Part shown: positions 1 to 6,190 of the stretch, in pieces
How positions within the stretch are numbered: position 1 is the stretch's first letter
How the letters are laid out: every line of letters starts with the position of its first letter
NCBI GenBank assembly: GCA_002434335.1
Contig: DJJW01000070.1
Span: 25,590-35,300 of the forward strand
Length of the DNA: 9,711 bases
From: Lachnoclostridium sp. UBA6558
Lineage (GTDB): Bacteria; Bacillota; Clostridia; Lachnospirales; Lachnospiraceae
Direction of reading: 5' to 3'
Made by a program: the position numbers and the translations under genes
Notes under the pieces: model-generated
Told to the model about the DNA's origin: nothing
Databases searched by the model: none
The model's input: only the letters and a program-made list of their open reading frames with translations

Positions 1-1427
1 AGAACATGGGAGCTCAGTTAGTAAAAGAAGTTGCAACAAAGACCAATGATGTTGCAGGTGATGGTACTACTACAGCTACTGTTCTTGCACAGGCTATGAT
101 CAACGAAGGAATCAAGAACCTGGCAGCAGGTGCTAATCCTATCATTTTAAGAAAAGGTATGCAGAAAGCGACTGATACAGCAGTTGACGCTATCTTAAAA
201 ATGAGCTCCAAACTTAACGGCAAAGAGCAGATTGCAAGAGTTGCAGCTATTTCCGCTGGTGATGACTCCGTTGGTGAAATGGTAGCAGACGCTATGGAAA
301 AGGTATCCAATGACGGTGTTATCACAATTGAAGAGTCCAAGACTATGAAGACAGAGCTTGACCTGGTAGAAGGTATGCAGTTTGACAGAGGATATATCTC
401 TGCTTACATGGCAACTGACATGGACAAAATGGAAGCAAACTTAGATAATCCATATATCCTGATCACAGACAAGAAAATCTCCAATATTCAGGATATTCTT
501 CCTGTATTAGAGCAGATCGTTCAGTCTGGTGCAAGACTTTTAATAATCGCTGAGGATATCGAAGGCGAAGCATTAACAACCTTAATCGTTAACAAGTTAA
601 GAGGAACTTTCAGCGTTGTTGCAGTAAAAGCTCCTGGCTATGGCGACAGAAGAAAAGAAATGCTTCAGGATATCGCTGTTCTTACAGGCGGTACAGTAAT
701 TTCTGATGATTTAGGTCTTGATCTGAAAGAGACTTCACTTGACCAGTTAGGCCGTGCGAAATCTGTTAAAGTTCAGAAAGAAAACACTATCATCGTTGAT
801 GGTGAAGGACAGAAGAACAATATCGATGCAAGAATTGCTCAGATCAAAGCTCAGATTGAAGAAACTACATCTGAATTCGATAAAGAGAAATTACAGGAAA
901 GACTTGCTAAATTAGCAGGTGGTGTAGCTGTTATCCGTGTTGGTGCTGCAACTGAAACAGAAATGAAAGAGAAGAAACTTCGTATGGAAGATGCTCTTGC
1001 AGCTACAAGAGCAGCTGTTGAAGAAGGTATTGTAGCAGGTGGTGGTTCCGCTTACATTCATGCTTCCAAAGATGTTGCTGCATTAGCAGCTACTTTAGAA
1101 GGAGATGAGAAGACAGGTGCTAACATTATCCTGAAAGCGCTGGAAGCTCCTCTTCACTGCATCGTATCCAACGCAGGTCTTGAAGGTTCTGTTGTTACCA
1201 GCAAGGTAAAAGAGAAAGAGCCAGGAGTTGGCTTTGATGCTCTGAAAGAAGCTTATGTAGATATGGTTTCTGCTGGTATCTTAGATCCTGCCAAGGTTAC
1301 AAGAAGTGCTCTTCAGAACGCTACCAGCGTTGCATCAACTCTGTTAACTACAGAATCTGTAGTTGCTAATATAAAATCCAATGAGCCTGCAATGCCCGCA
1401 GGTGCCGGCGGAATGGGAATGATGTAA
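1..1427 (+). CDS. groEL: Chaperonin GroEL (60 kDa, Hsp60), 5' end cut by window
   Basis: ATP-driven cytosolic folding chaperonin that forms a double heptameric ring and works with GroES. The reading frame is open from the left edge, and the codons before the first ATG (position 6) continue the conserved E-N-M-G-A-Q block, so that ATG is an internal Met (about residue 69 in E. coli numbering), not a start. About 68 N-terminal residues are missing. Visible parts, counting from that Met: the nucleotide-binding GDGTTTATVLAQ at residues 18-29 (Asp19 matches E. coli Asp87), the apical domain at roughly 123-308, the catalytic Asp329 in RMEDALAATRAA (matches Asp398), the VAGGGSAY block of the C-terminal equatorial domain, and a Gly/Met-rich tail ending GGMGMM. 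The 3' end is intact and is followed by a strong terminator. groES is expected upstream but lies outside the window. Identity is secure. Confidence 0.98.
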   Translation, partial: NMGAQLVKEVATKTNDVAGDGTTTATVLAQAMINEGIKNLAAGANPIILRKGMQKATDTAVDAILKMSSKLNGKEQIARVAAISAGDDSVGEMVADAMEKVSNDGVITIEESKTMKTELDLVEGMQFDRGYISAYMATDMDKMEANLDNPYILITDKKISNIQDILPVLEQIVQSGARLLIIAEDIEGEALTTLIVNKLRGTFSVVAVKAPGYGDRRKEMLQDIAVLTGGTVISDDLGLDLKETSLDQLGRAKSVKVQKENTIIVDGEGQKNNIDARIAQIKAQIEETTSEFDKEKLQERLAKLAGGVAVIRVGAATETEMKEKKLRMEDALAATRAAVEEGIVAGGGSAYIHASKDVAALAATLEGDEKTGANIILKALEAPLHCIVSNAGLEGSVVTSKVKEKEPGVGFDALKEAYVDMVSAGILDPAKVTRSALQNATSVASTLLTTESVVANIKSNEPAMPAGAGGMGMM

Positions 1428-1484
1428 TTTCTATCTCTTCCTGTTAATAAATAACGAAATAAATACTTGAATAAATACCAAATG

Positions 1485-1527
1485 GCTGTTTGAATTTCTT
1501 TTCATAGAGAGTTCAAACAGCTTTTTT
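1485..1527 (+). terminator. Intrinsic terminator of groEL
   Basis: A perfect 10-bp stem (GCTGTTTGAA at 1485-1494 with TTCAAACAGC at 1512-1521) around a 17-nt loop is followed at once by six T residues (1522-1527). It lies 57 nt after the groEL stop codon and separates the chaperonin transcript from the next gene. Confidence 0.9.
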
Positions 1528-1595
1528 AGCTACTGATTTTCTTGAATTTTTTATAACTTTTTATAAAGATATTAGAATTATTTTGTTATTAAGGC

Positions 1596-1624
1596 TTTTC
1601 CTTTGTGAGTTTTTCTAGTATAAT
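1596..1624 (+). promoter_or_regulatory. Candidate sigma-A promoter of the small membrane protein gene
   Basis: A perfect TATAAT (1619-1624) has a weak -35 TTTTCC (1596-1601) 17 nt upstream. It would start transcription near 1631 and leave a leader of about 110 nt. The leader contains a small perfect hairpin (GCTGA 1655-1659 with TCAGC 1664-1668). A second TATAAT at 1697-1702 lacks a recognisable -35. The groEL terminator just upstream makes an independent promoter necessary somewhere in this gap. Confidence 0.5.
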
Positions 1625-1739
1625 GAATTTAAAGACGTGCCGTTCGGAAAAAAAGCTGATTGGTCAGCAGCCTGTTATAATAATTATGACAAAATGTATA
1701 ATAGGATTAAGGCATAAAATAAGGTTAGGAGGCATAAAA

Positions 1740-2237
1740 ATGAACGAGTTATATGCAGAGGCAGGAGTCAAGAGAAAGGAAACTGCTGGGACATATGCTA
1801 TAAGAATATTATTGATATTTGCAGCTGTTCTGTTGTTCATTATATCATTAAGCAACCAGATCATGTTATTTGTAGCAGCTATAGTAATTGTAGGTATTTT
1901 TTATTTCTTTCCGAGACTTAGTATGGAATATGAGTATGTATTTTGTGACGGGCAGTTGGATTTCGATAAGATTATGGGTAAATCCAAGAGAAAGAATGCA
2001 CTTAAAATTGATTTTGAACAGGTAGAAGTAATGGCTCCTCAAGGTTCTCATGCTTTGGATAGCTATAATCACATTAAATGCGATGTGAAGGATTACTCTT
2101 CCGGTAATAAGGAAGCTACCCCTTATGTAATCATTTATCGTCAGGGCGAGAAGAACTTAAAGATCTTATTTGAGCCTAATGAGAAAATGTTAAATTGTAT
2201 CAAGATGAAGAACCCCAGAAAACTTGTGCAGTATTAA
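1740..2237 (+). CDS. Small two-helix membrane protein of unknown function (DUF6106-like)
   Basis: A 165-residue protein. The start is set by an AGGAGG site at 1727-1732, 7 nt before the ATG. The frame stays open upstream to a GTG at 1605, but that extension has no ribosome binding site and overlaps the candidate promoter. A short polar N-terminus is followed by two closely spaced hydrophobic helices (about residues 20-36 and 40-57). A soluble C-terminal domain of about 105 residues then begins with MEYEYVFCDGQLDFDKI and continues through a basic KSKRK patch and EVMAP. The helical hairpin with both ends on the same side suggests the tail is cytoplasmic. From memory this pattern (EYEY...G-L-D-DKI..KSKRK) resembles Lachnospiraceae proteins annotated as DUF6106; that assignment was not checked. 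No catalytic residues or ligand site are recognisable. It appears monocistronic, with its own promoter and a distal terminator. No function is proposed. Confidence 0.85.
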   Translation: MNELYAEAGVKRKETAGTYAIRILLIFAAVLLFIISLSNQIMLFVAAIVIVGIFYFFPRLSMEYEYVFCDGQLDFDKIMGKSKRKNALKIDFEQVEVMAPQGSHALDSYNHIKCDVKDYSSGNKEATPYVIIYRQGEKNLKILFEPNEKMLNCIKMKNPRKLVQY

Positions 2238-2353
2238 GCTTCACTTATAAATTTTAGTCTTTAATCTATTGAAATCAATAGAAAATTAATCACACATTTC
2301 GCAAAAGAATTAATACAGAAATTTATAGATAAAAGCGGAAAAGCTTAAGAAAT

Positions 2354-2402
2354 GTACCCAGGACTGTGTCTGTTAGGATAAGGTCTTACGGGTACTTTTT
2401 TT
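2354..2402 (+). terminator. Intrinsic terminator downstream of the small membrane protein gene
   Basis: GTACCC (2354-2359) pairs with GGGTAC (2390-2395). Allowing a 2-nt bulge, the stem can continue inward (A2360-T2387, G2362-C2385, A2363-T2384, C2364-G2383, with G-T pairs). Seven T residues follow (2396-2402). It lies about 117 nt after the stop codon, leaving a rather long 3' untranslated region. Confidence 0.8.
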
Positions 2403-2699
2403 ATGATATTTTAAGTCAGCTTATTTTTCTATATACCAAGAAAATAATTCTATTGAATAACTTATTGGAACGCATAAATTAACAGGAGCCAAGGTATCTG
2501 GCACTAAGGCCTGATAAGCGGTATATTGAGTTTTATTTATATAAAGAAAGTGAGCTGGAAAATACCGTATATTAAAAGCCCAAATTATAAATGATATAAG
2601 ATAAAATTATCTGTTCAGTATAGAAAGACGAATGTGTTCCTGGAATGGACATTAATGTTCTGGTGTATTTGTAGCAAAGACAAAAACTATTTTTTTTAG
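2403..2699. other. Gene-free stretch upstream of the guaB promoter
   Basis: About 300 nt of AT-rich DNA between the preceding terminator and the guaB promoter. No reading frame with a ribosome binding site was found. Three local foldbacks are visible: an interrupted stem in 2471-2520 (CGC with GCG, TTA with TAA, CAGG with CCTG, GCC with GGC), a 6-bp stem CGGTAT 2519-2524 with ATACCG 2562-2567 that competes with it, and a small AT foldback at 2599-2612. None matched a riboswitch or small RNA that I recognise. The last 18 nt (from 2682) are almost pure A/T and could act as an UP element for the promoter. Confidence 0.5.
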
Positions 2700-2728
2700 T
2701 TGACAAGCATAATTTAATTCGTTATACT
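2700..2728 (+). promoter_or_regulatory. Strong sigma-A promoter of guaB
   Basis: A consensus -35 TTGACA (2700-2705) and a -10 TATACT (2723-2728), one mismatch from consensus, are separated by exactly 17 nt. The -35 is preceded by an A/T-rich run including eight T residues (2690-2697), which resembles an UP element. Predicted start is near 2735, giving a leader of only about 50 nt. That is too short for a typical riboswitch, so initiation from this promoter would bypass the structured region upstream. Confidence 0.88.
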
Positions 2729-2785
2729 TTTAAAAATTAACTAAAAATAATTATTGCTAACAGAAAAGAAAGTGAGGAAAATAAG

Positions 2786-4237
2786 ATGGGAACTATAATC
2801 GGTGAAGGCATTACCTTTGATGACGTCCTACTGGTACCAGCCTTTTCAGAAGTAATACCCAATGAAGTGGATGTTTCAACTTATCTGACTAAGACTATCA
2901 AATTAAACATACCTATGATGAGTGCTGGTATGGATACCGTAACAGAACACAGAATGGCAATTGCCATGGCAAGACAGGGTGGAATCGGTGTAATCCATAA
3001 GAATATGTCAGTTACCAGACAAGCACAAGAGGTTGATAAGGTTAAGCGATCCGAGAATGGTGTTATTACAGATCCTTTCTATTTGTCTCCAGAACATACA
3101 TTAGAAGATGCCAATGAATTAATGGCAAGATACAGAATATCAGGTGTTCCTATAACAGAAGGAAAGCGTCTGGTTGGTATCATTACCAATCGTGATCTTA
3201 AATTTGAAACAGACTTTACTAAGAAAATAAAGGAAAGCATGACTTCAGAAGGCCTTATTACAGCACCTATTGGTATTACACTTGAAGAAGCAAAGAAAAT
3301 TCTTGGGGCTGCAAGAAAAGAAAAACTTCCTATTGTAGATCAAGACGGTAACTTATCCGGTCTGATTACAATAAAAGATATCGAGAAGCAGATTAAATAT
3401 CCTTTATCAGCGAAGGATGCCCAGGGAAGACTCTTATGTGCAGCAGCAGTTGGTGTTACAGAAAATATTTTAGAGAGAGTAGATGCATTGGTGAATGCCA
3501 AGGTAGATGCGATTGTTATAGATACAGCTCATGGACATTCTGCTAATGTATTGAGAGTTGTACGTATGGTAAGGGAAGCCTACCCTGAGCTTCAGATTAT
3601 AGCAGGAAATGTTGCAACCAAAGAAGCAACGGAAGATCTTATCAAAGCCGGAGTCAATGCGGTTAAGGTCGGTATTGGGCCTGGCTCCATCTGTACTACC
3701 AGAGTTGTTGCAGGTATTGGTGTTCCGCAGATTACTGCTATTATGGACTCCTATGCAGCAGCTAAGAAATATGATATACCTATAATCGCCGATGGAGGCA
3801 TCAAATACTCCGGAGATATTACGAAAGCTATTGCAGCCGGTGCTAATCTTTGTATGATGGGAAGCATTTTTGCAGGCTGTGAAGAAAGTCCCGGAGAATT
3901 TGAATTATTCCAGGGAAGAAAATATAAGGTATACCGTGGAATGGGTTCAATTGCAGCAATGGAAAACGGCAGCAAGGACAGATATTTCCAGAGCAATGCC
4001 AAGAAACTTGTACCCGAAGGTGTGGAAGGTCGAGTAGCCTATAAAGGAAATGTAGAAGATACAGTATTCCAGTTAATGGGTGGTCTTCGTTCAGGTATGG
4101 GTTACTGCGGAACCAAGACCATTGAGGACCTAAAGCAGAACGGACGCTTTGTTAAGATCTCTGCTGCTTCCTTAAAGGAAAGTCATCCTCATGATATCCA
4201 TATTACCAAAGAAGCGCCTAACTACAGTGTTGAATAA
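2786..4237 (+). CDS. guaB: Inosine-5'-monophosphate dehydrogenase
   Basis: Catalyses NAD-dependent oxidation of IMP to XMP, the committed step of guanine nucleotide synthesis; a cytosolic tetramer. At 483 residues it has normal bacterial length. Seen in order: the N-terminal barrel start (GITFDDVLLVP), the IMP-contacting SAGMDTVTEHRMAIAMA around residues 47-62, a pair of CBS domains inserted at roughly 95-205 (VGIITNRDL, GLITIKDIE), the DTAHGHS block at 246-252, the active-site loop GSICTTR with nucleophile Cys303, the phosphate-binding IADGGIKYSGD at 334-344, the mobile flap with RYFQ at 399-402, and the C-terminal ESHPHDI. No essential residue is missing. The start is supported by a GAGG site (2774-2777) 8 nt upstream. 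It has its own strong promoter and ends at a bidirectional terminator shared with the convergent amidase gene, so it is probably monocistronic. Confidence 0.98.
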   Translation: MGTIIGEGITFDDVLLVPAFSEVIPNEVDVSTYLTKTIKLNIPMMSAGMDTVTEHRMAIAMARQGGIGVIHKNMSVTRQAQEVDKVKRSENGVITDPFYLSPEHTLEDANELMARYRISGVPITEGKRLVGIITNRDLKFETDFTKKIKESMTSEGLITAPIGITLEEAKKILGAARKEKLPIVDQDGNLSGLITIKDIEKQIKYPLSAKDAQGRLLCAAAVGVTENILERVDALVNAKVDAIVIDTAHGHSANVLRVVRMVREAYPELQIIAGNVATKEATEDLIKAGVNAVKVGIGPGSICTTRVVAGIGVPQITAIMDSYAAAKKYDIPIIADGGIKYSGDITKAIAAGANLCMMGSIFAGCEESPGEFELFQGRKYKVYRGMGSIAAMENGSKDRYFQSNAKKLVPEGVEGRVAYKGNVEDTVFQLMGGLRSGMGYCGTKTIEDLKQNGRFVKISAASLKESHPHDIHITKEAPNYSVE

Positions 4238-4248
4238 ATAACCAGAAA

Positions 4249-4290
4249 AAAAGGAAGCTTTAGTCCAGTTCGGCTGAAGCTTCCTTTTCT
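4249..4290. terminator. Bidirectional terminator between guaB and the convergent amidase
   Basis: A perfect 12-bp stem (4249-4260 with 4277-4288) continues inward for five more pairs, two of them G-T, to a 6-nt loop (4266-4271). On the plus strand the descending arm ends in TTTTCTTTT; on the minus strand it runs into a T tract that is the complement of the A-run at 4246-4252. It lies 11 nt past the guaB stop. The amidase stop codon (4262-4260) and its last nine or so codons are inside the hairpin. Confidence 0.88.
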
Positions 4291-4949
4291 TTTATATATG
4301 CGAAAACATCCTCTTTCAGGGTTTCCCATTTGTCTTCATGTTCAACGTAATATAAGGGGCAGAGTTTCCCGGTAACGTCATAATGTCTTAAGATATCCTC
4401 ATCCTCCAGATTGTATTTGCTGCATAACCAGGCAGTAAGGGCAATCAGGGATTCATAAGTCTTTTTATTAAATTCCCCCGAAATATCCGGATGGCAGCAT
4501 TCTATTGAAATAGTATCAACATTTCTTTCATTGGAAGCAAAGGACATTTCATCTAAAGGAATACACTGTATGATTTCACCGTTTAATCCAATTACAAAGT
4601 GGCTGCTGGCAGAGATTCTGGTTTGGGACTTAAGATTCTCAAAGTAATTTCTATTTGCTTCAGCTGAGGTGCCGGGATTCGCCGTATAATGTATTACGAT
4701 ACCCTTAACCTTTTTAAGTGGTTCTTCCGGCCTGGAATAATCATTGGGCGTAAGAAACATCTCCGTAATGGGAGGGGGTGCAATGGTATAATAAGCGAAA
4801 CCATTGGGAGCCTCCCTGTGGTATTTCAGAACCGATAAAATCATTATAACAACAATTGCAGCCATAATCATGAAAAGGCTGGTAACAGCAGTAAGATTTA
4901 TTATTTTTCGTTTGCGTTTTCGTCTGCGGCGCTTGTCCTTGGCGTTCAT
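4260..4949 (-). CDS. Membrane-anchored N-acetylmuramoyl-L-alanine amidase (Amidase_2/PGRP fold)
   Basis: Predicted zinc amidase that cuts the bond between N-acetylmuramic acid and L-alanine in peptidoglycan; 229 residues. A very basic N-terminus (an Arg/Lys run at residues 6-15) precedes one hydrophobic helix at about 17-41, giving a signal-anchor with the enzyme domain outside. After a proline-containing linker comes the amidase domain (about 80-220): GIVIHYTAN with zinc ligand His87, SSHFVIG at 115-121, then RHYDVTGKLCP with His189, Lys195 and Cys197. These correspond to the T7 lysozyme His/His/Lys/Cys set, so it is probably active. The N-acetylmuramoyl substrate is assumed from the family. 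There is no visible wall-binding repeat. The start has an AGAGGA site 11 nt upstream, slightly long. The deaminase gene lies upstream on the same strand, 150 nt away and separated by a possible terminator. Confidence 0.93.
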   Translation of the reverse strand: MNAKDKRRRRKRKRKIINLTAVTSLFMIMAAIVVIMILSVLKYHREAPNGFAYYTIAPPPITEMFLTPNDYSRPEEPLKKVKGIVIHYTANPGTSAEANRNYFENLKSQTRISASSHFVIGLNGEIIQCIPLDEMSFASNERNVDTISIECCHPDISGEFNKKTYESLIALTAWLCSKYNLEDEDILRHYDVTGKLCPLYYVEHEDKWETLKEDVFAYIKEKEASAELD

Positions 4950-4994
4950 AGTATATGAGATCCTCTTTTGAAAGTTAGTTTCTATATAAGCTGA

Positions 4995-5000
4995 ATTATA
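4995..5000 (-). promoter_or_regulatory. Candidate -10 element for the amidase gene
   Basis: On the minus strand these bases read TATAAT, about 45 nt before the amidase start. No convincing -35 lies 16-18 nt upstream (the best is a 3-of-6 match near 5019-5024), so this is a weak call. The alternative is read-through from the deaminase gene. Confidence 0.35.
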
Positions 5001-5055
5001 GTAAAAGTTTCATTCTGCTTACATATTATCATCCCATAAATATAAACCGGAATGC

Positions 5056-5094
5056 AAGAAAGAATAACTTAAGAATAATGATTAATTTCTTAAG
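5056..5094 (-). terminator. Probable intrinsic terminator of the deaminase gene
   Basis: CTTAAGAA (5068-5075) and TTCTTAAG (5087-5094) form a perfect 8-bp stem with an 11-nt loop, starting 5 nt after the deaminase stop codon. Read on the minus strand it is followed by a T-rich tail (TTATTCTTTCTT). The stem is AT-rich, so termination may be incomplete and some transcripts could continue into the amidase gene. Confidence 0.55.
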
Positions 5095-5099
5095 AGCAA

Positions 5100-5579
5100 T
5101 TATAAAGAGATCGTAATATCCCTGTTAATTGGCTGATACTGTCTGTATGTAGTCCCGGTAGCATCTAACATTCGTTTTGCTGCCTTCGTAGCGTCAGTAT
5201 CTGCATACTTGTCCGAGAGGTAGATAAGTTCGCTGATTCCCTTCTGGATGATGGCTTTTGTGCACTCGTTGCAAGGGAAGAGGGTAACATAGAGTTTGGC
5301 ACCTTTCATATCAGGACCGGTGTAATTAAGTATGGCATTCATTTCAGCGTGACATACATAGAAATATTTGGTGTCAAGGGGATTTCCGTTCCTCTCCCAG
5401 GGAAAGTCATCATCGGAACAGCCAATAGGCATTCCGTTATAACCAACAGAAAGAATCTTATTATCCTGACTTACAATACAAGCTCCGACACTTGTGCTGG
5501 GGTCCTTACTGCGTTCAGCAGAAAGAATCGCAATACCCATAAAATATTCATCCCAGGTGATATAATCCTGTTTCTTCAT
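5100..5579 (-). CDS. Deoxycytidylate (dCMP) deaminase, ComEB type
   Basis: Zinc enzyme of the cytidine deaminase superfamily; it converts dCMP to dUMP, the precursor for thymidylate. At 159 residues it is close to the usual length of the short bacterial form. The N-terminal ITWDEYFMGIAILSAERS motif and the PSTSVGACIV strand are typical of dCMP deaminases rather than free cytidine deaminases. The zinc site is complete: His77 and the proton-shuttle Glu79 in CHAEMNA, and Cys103 and Cys106 in PCNEC. The segment with CSDDDFPWERNG between them is the usual substrate-side insertion. The start is fixed by a near-perfect AGGAGGA site (5593-5587) 7 nt upstream. ComEB proteins were named from a competence operon, but no competence gene is nearby, so a nucleotide-metabolism role is the sensible reading. 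It is the first gene of a leftward unit that may include the amidase. Confidence 0.94.
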   Translation of the reverse strand: MKKQDYITWDEYFMGIAILSAERSKDPSTSVGACIVSQDNKILSVGYNGMPIGCSDDDFPWERNGNPLDTKYFYVCHAEMNAILNYTGPDMKGAKLYVTLFPCNECTKAIIQKGISELIYLSDKYADTDATKAAKRMLDATGTTYRQYQPINRDITISL

Positions 5580-5614
5580 ACCCTTATCCTCCTAAAGTTC
5601 TCATCATTAGAAGT

Positions 5615-5643
5615 ATTTTAACATAGGAAGTGGGGTAAGTAAA
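5615..5643 (-). promoter_or_regulatory. Candidate extended -10 promoter of the deaminase gene
   Basis: On the minus strand TTTACT (5643-5638) and TAAAAT (5620-5615) are 17 nt apart, and TGT directly before the -10 gives an extended -10 (TGnTAAAAT). Predicted start is near 5608, about 15 nt before the ribosome binding site. Confidence 0.55.
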
Positions 5644-5816
5644 TTGTAACTGTAAAGAAACAGAAAAGGAATATATAAATAGAAAAAATACTTGTAGTTA
5701 TCCTCTTTCGTATCCTTGCCATGATAATTACTTTTCTTCTTCACCTTTCTTTCCATATTTAAATAATAACGTAATATTAAGCTAAGTATCAAAGCCACGG
5801 TTTCATACGATTTCAG

Positions 5817-5867
5817 GAAATTTACACAAAATAGAAAGCATGAAGCTTTCTATTTTGCGTAAATTTC
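5817..5867. repeat. Long perfect-type palindrome (23-bp arms) of unknown origin
   Basis: The arm 5817-5839 pairs with 5845-5867 at 22 of 23 positions (the only mismatch is A5826 opposite C5858), around a 5-nt loop ATGAA. The stem can be lengthened by CAG/CTG at 5814-5816 and 5867-5869 if one G is bulged. No T tract follows on either strand, so it is not a standard intrinsic terminator. It lies in the divergent region between the deaminase and pstS promoters. It could be a dispersed palindromic repeat, a remnant of a small transposable element, or a regulator site; copy number cannot be judged from one window. Confidence 0.75.
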
Positions 5868-6070
5868 TGTCCTACCTATGTAACCTGACTTTAAATAACT
5901 TTACCAGCTTTTTCATTCATAAAACTAACCCTGTCGTTGGTAGCTTAATACTTTACAAAAGCTGTTACAACCGCCTGTAAATATAAAAATCCAAGGATTT
6001 ATTTTGAGTTTTTCGGTAAAAATAGTATTACACAACGCCTAAAACCTGATATTTTCAAGGATTAAACGAC
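5868..6070. other. AT-rich intergenic DNA with scattered TTTACA-like words
   Basis: No reading frame with a ribosome binding site lies in this stretch. It holds a TTTACA (5952-5957), GTTACA (5964-5969) and the reverse complement TGTAAA (5976-5981); TTACA and TGTAA there form a small inverted repeat around ACCGCC. A short foldback, AAATCC with GGATTT (5987-6000), is followed by a T-rich run but has too weak a stem to call a terminator. The TTTACA words may be a second, upstream PhoP-binding area. Confidence 0.35.
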
Positions 6071-6109
6071 TTTACAAAAACTTTACATTACAAAAATACA
6101 CCAATTACA
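6071..6109 (+). promoter_or_regulatory. PhoP-box-like direct repeats upstream of pstS
   Basis: TTTACA occurs at 6071-6076 and 6082-6087, and ATTACA at 6104-6109, all on an 11-bp phase (the phase slot at 6093 is degenerate). B. subtilis PhoP binds TT(A/T/C)A(C/T)A-type repeats spaced about 11 bp just upstream of pst promoters. With the candidate -10 at 6119-6124 the last repeat ends about 22 nt before the predicted transcription start, the place expected for PhoP activation. This implies induction by phosphate limitation; the phoP/phoR genes are not in the window. Confidence 0.65.
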
Positions 6110-6118
6110 AAGGAATAG

Positions 6119-6124
6119 TAGAAT
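6119..6124 (+). promoter_or_regulatory. Candidate -10 element of the pst operon
   Basis: TAGAAT is one base from the TATAAT consensus. No good -35 lies 17 nt upstream, as expected of a promoter that depends on an activator bound to the repeats just before it. Predicted start is near 6131, leaving a leader of about 60 nt. Confidence 0.5.
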
Positions 6125-6190
6125 ACAACCTGTAAGTCAAACAAATATGAAATAACTCAGGGGGATCCCAAATCAAGGAGGAAGAAAAAA

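Noticed and set aside
1605..1739. 45-codon N-terminal extension of the small membrane protein from a GTG
   Set aside because: No ribosome binding site at the GTG, overlap with the TATAAT box, and a strong AGGAGG 7 nt before the internal ATG at 1740.
2403..2785. A purine, guanidine-class or other riboswitch controlling guaB
   Set aside because: No conserved core of a riboswitch that I know was recognised, and the strong promoter at 2700-2728 lies downstream of the structured DNA, leaving a leader of only about 50 nt.
5349..5621. Plus-strand 90-codon frame across the deaminase gene
   Set aside because: A shadow of the deaminase gene, which has a complete active site and an excellent ribosome binding site on the other strand.
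5607..5798. Minus-strand frame of 63 codons upstream of the deaminase gene
   Set aside because: It needs a GTG start without a ribosome binding site, overlaps the candidate deaminase promoter, and its Lys/Tyr/Phe-rich translation looks like AT-rich noncoding DNA.
5987..6010. AAATCC/GGATTT foldback followed by a T-rich run as a terminator
   Set aside because: The stem is only about five usable pairs, AT-rich, with a tight loop, and no gene ends there.
6162..6169. Perfect 8-bp palindrome GGGATCCC just before the pstS ribosome binding site
   Set aside because: Too short to separate from chance; it cannot form a useful hairpin without a loop and does not include the ribosome binding site.
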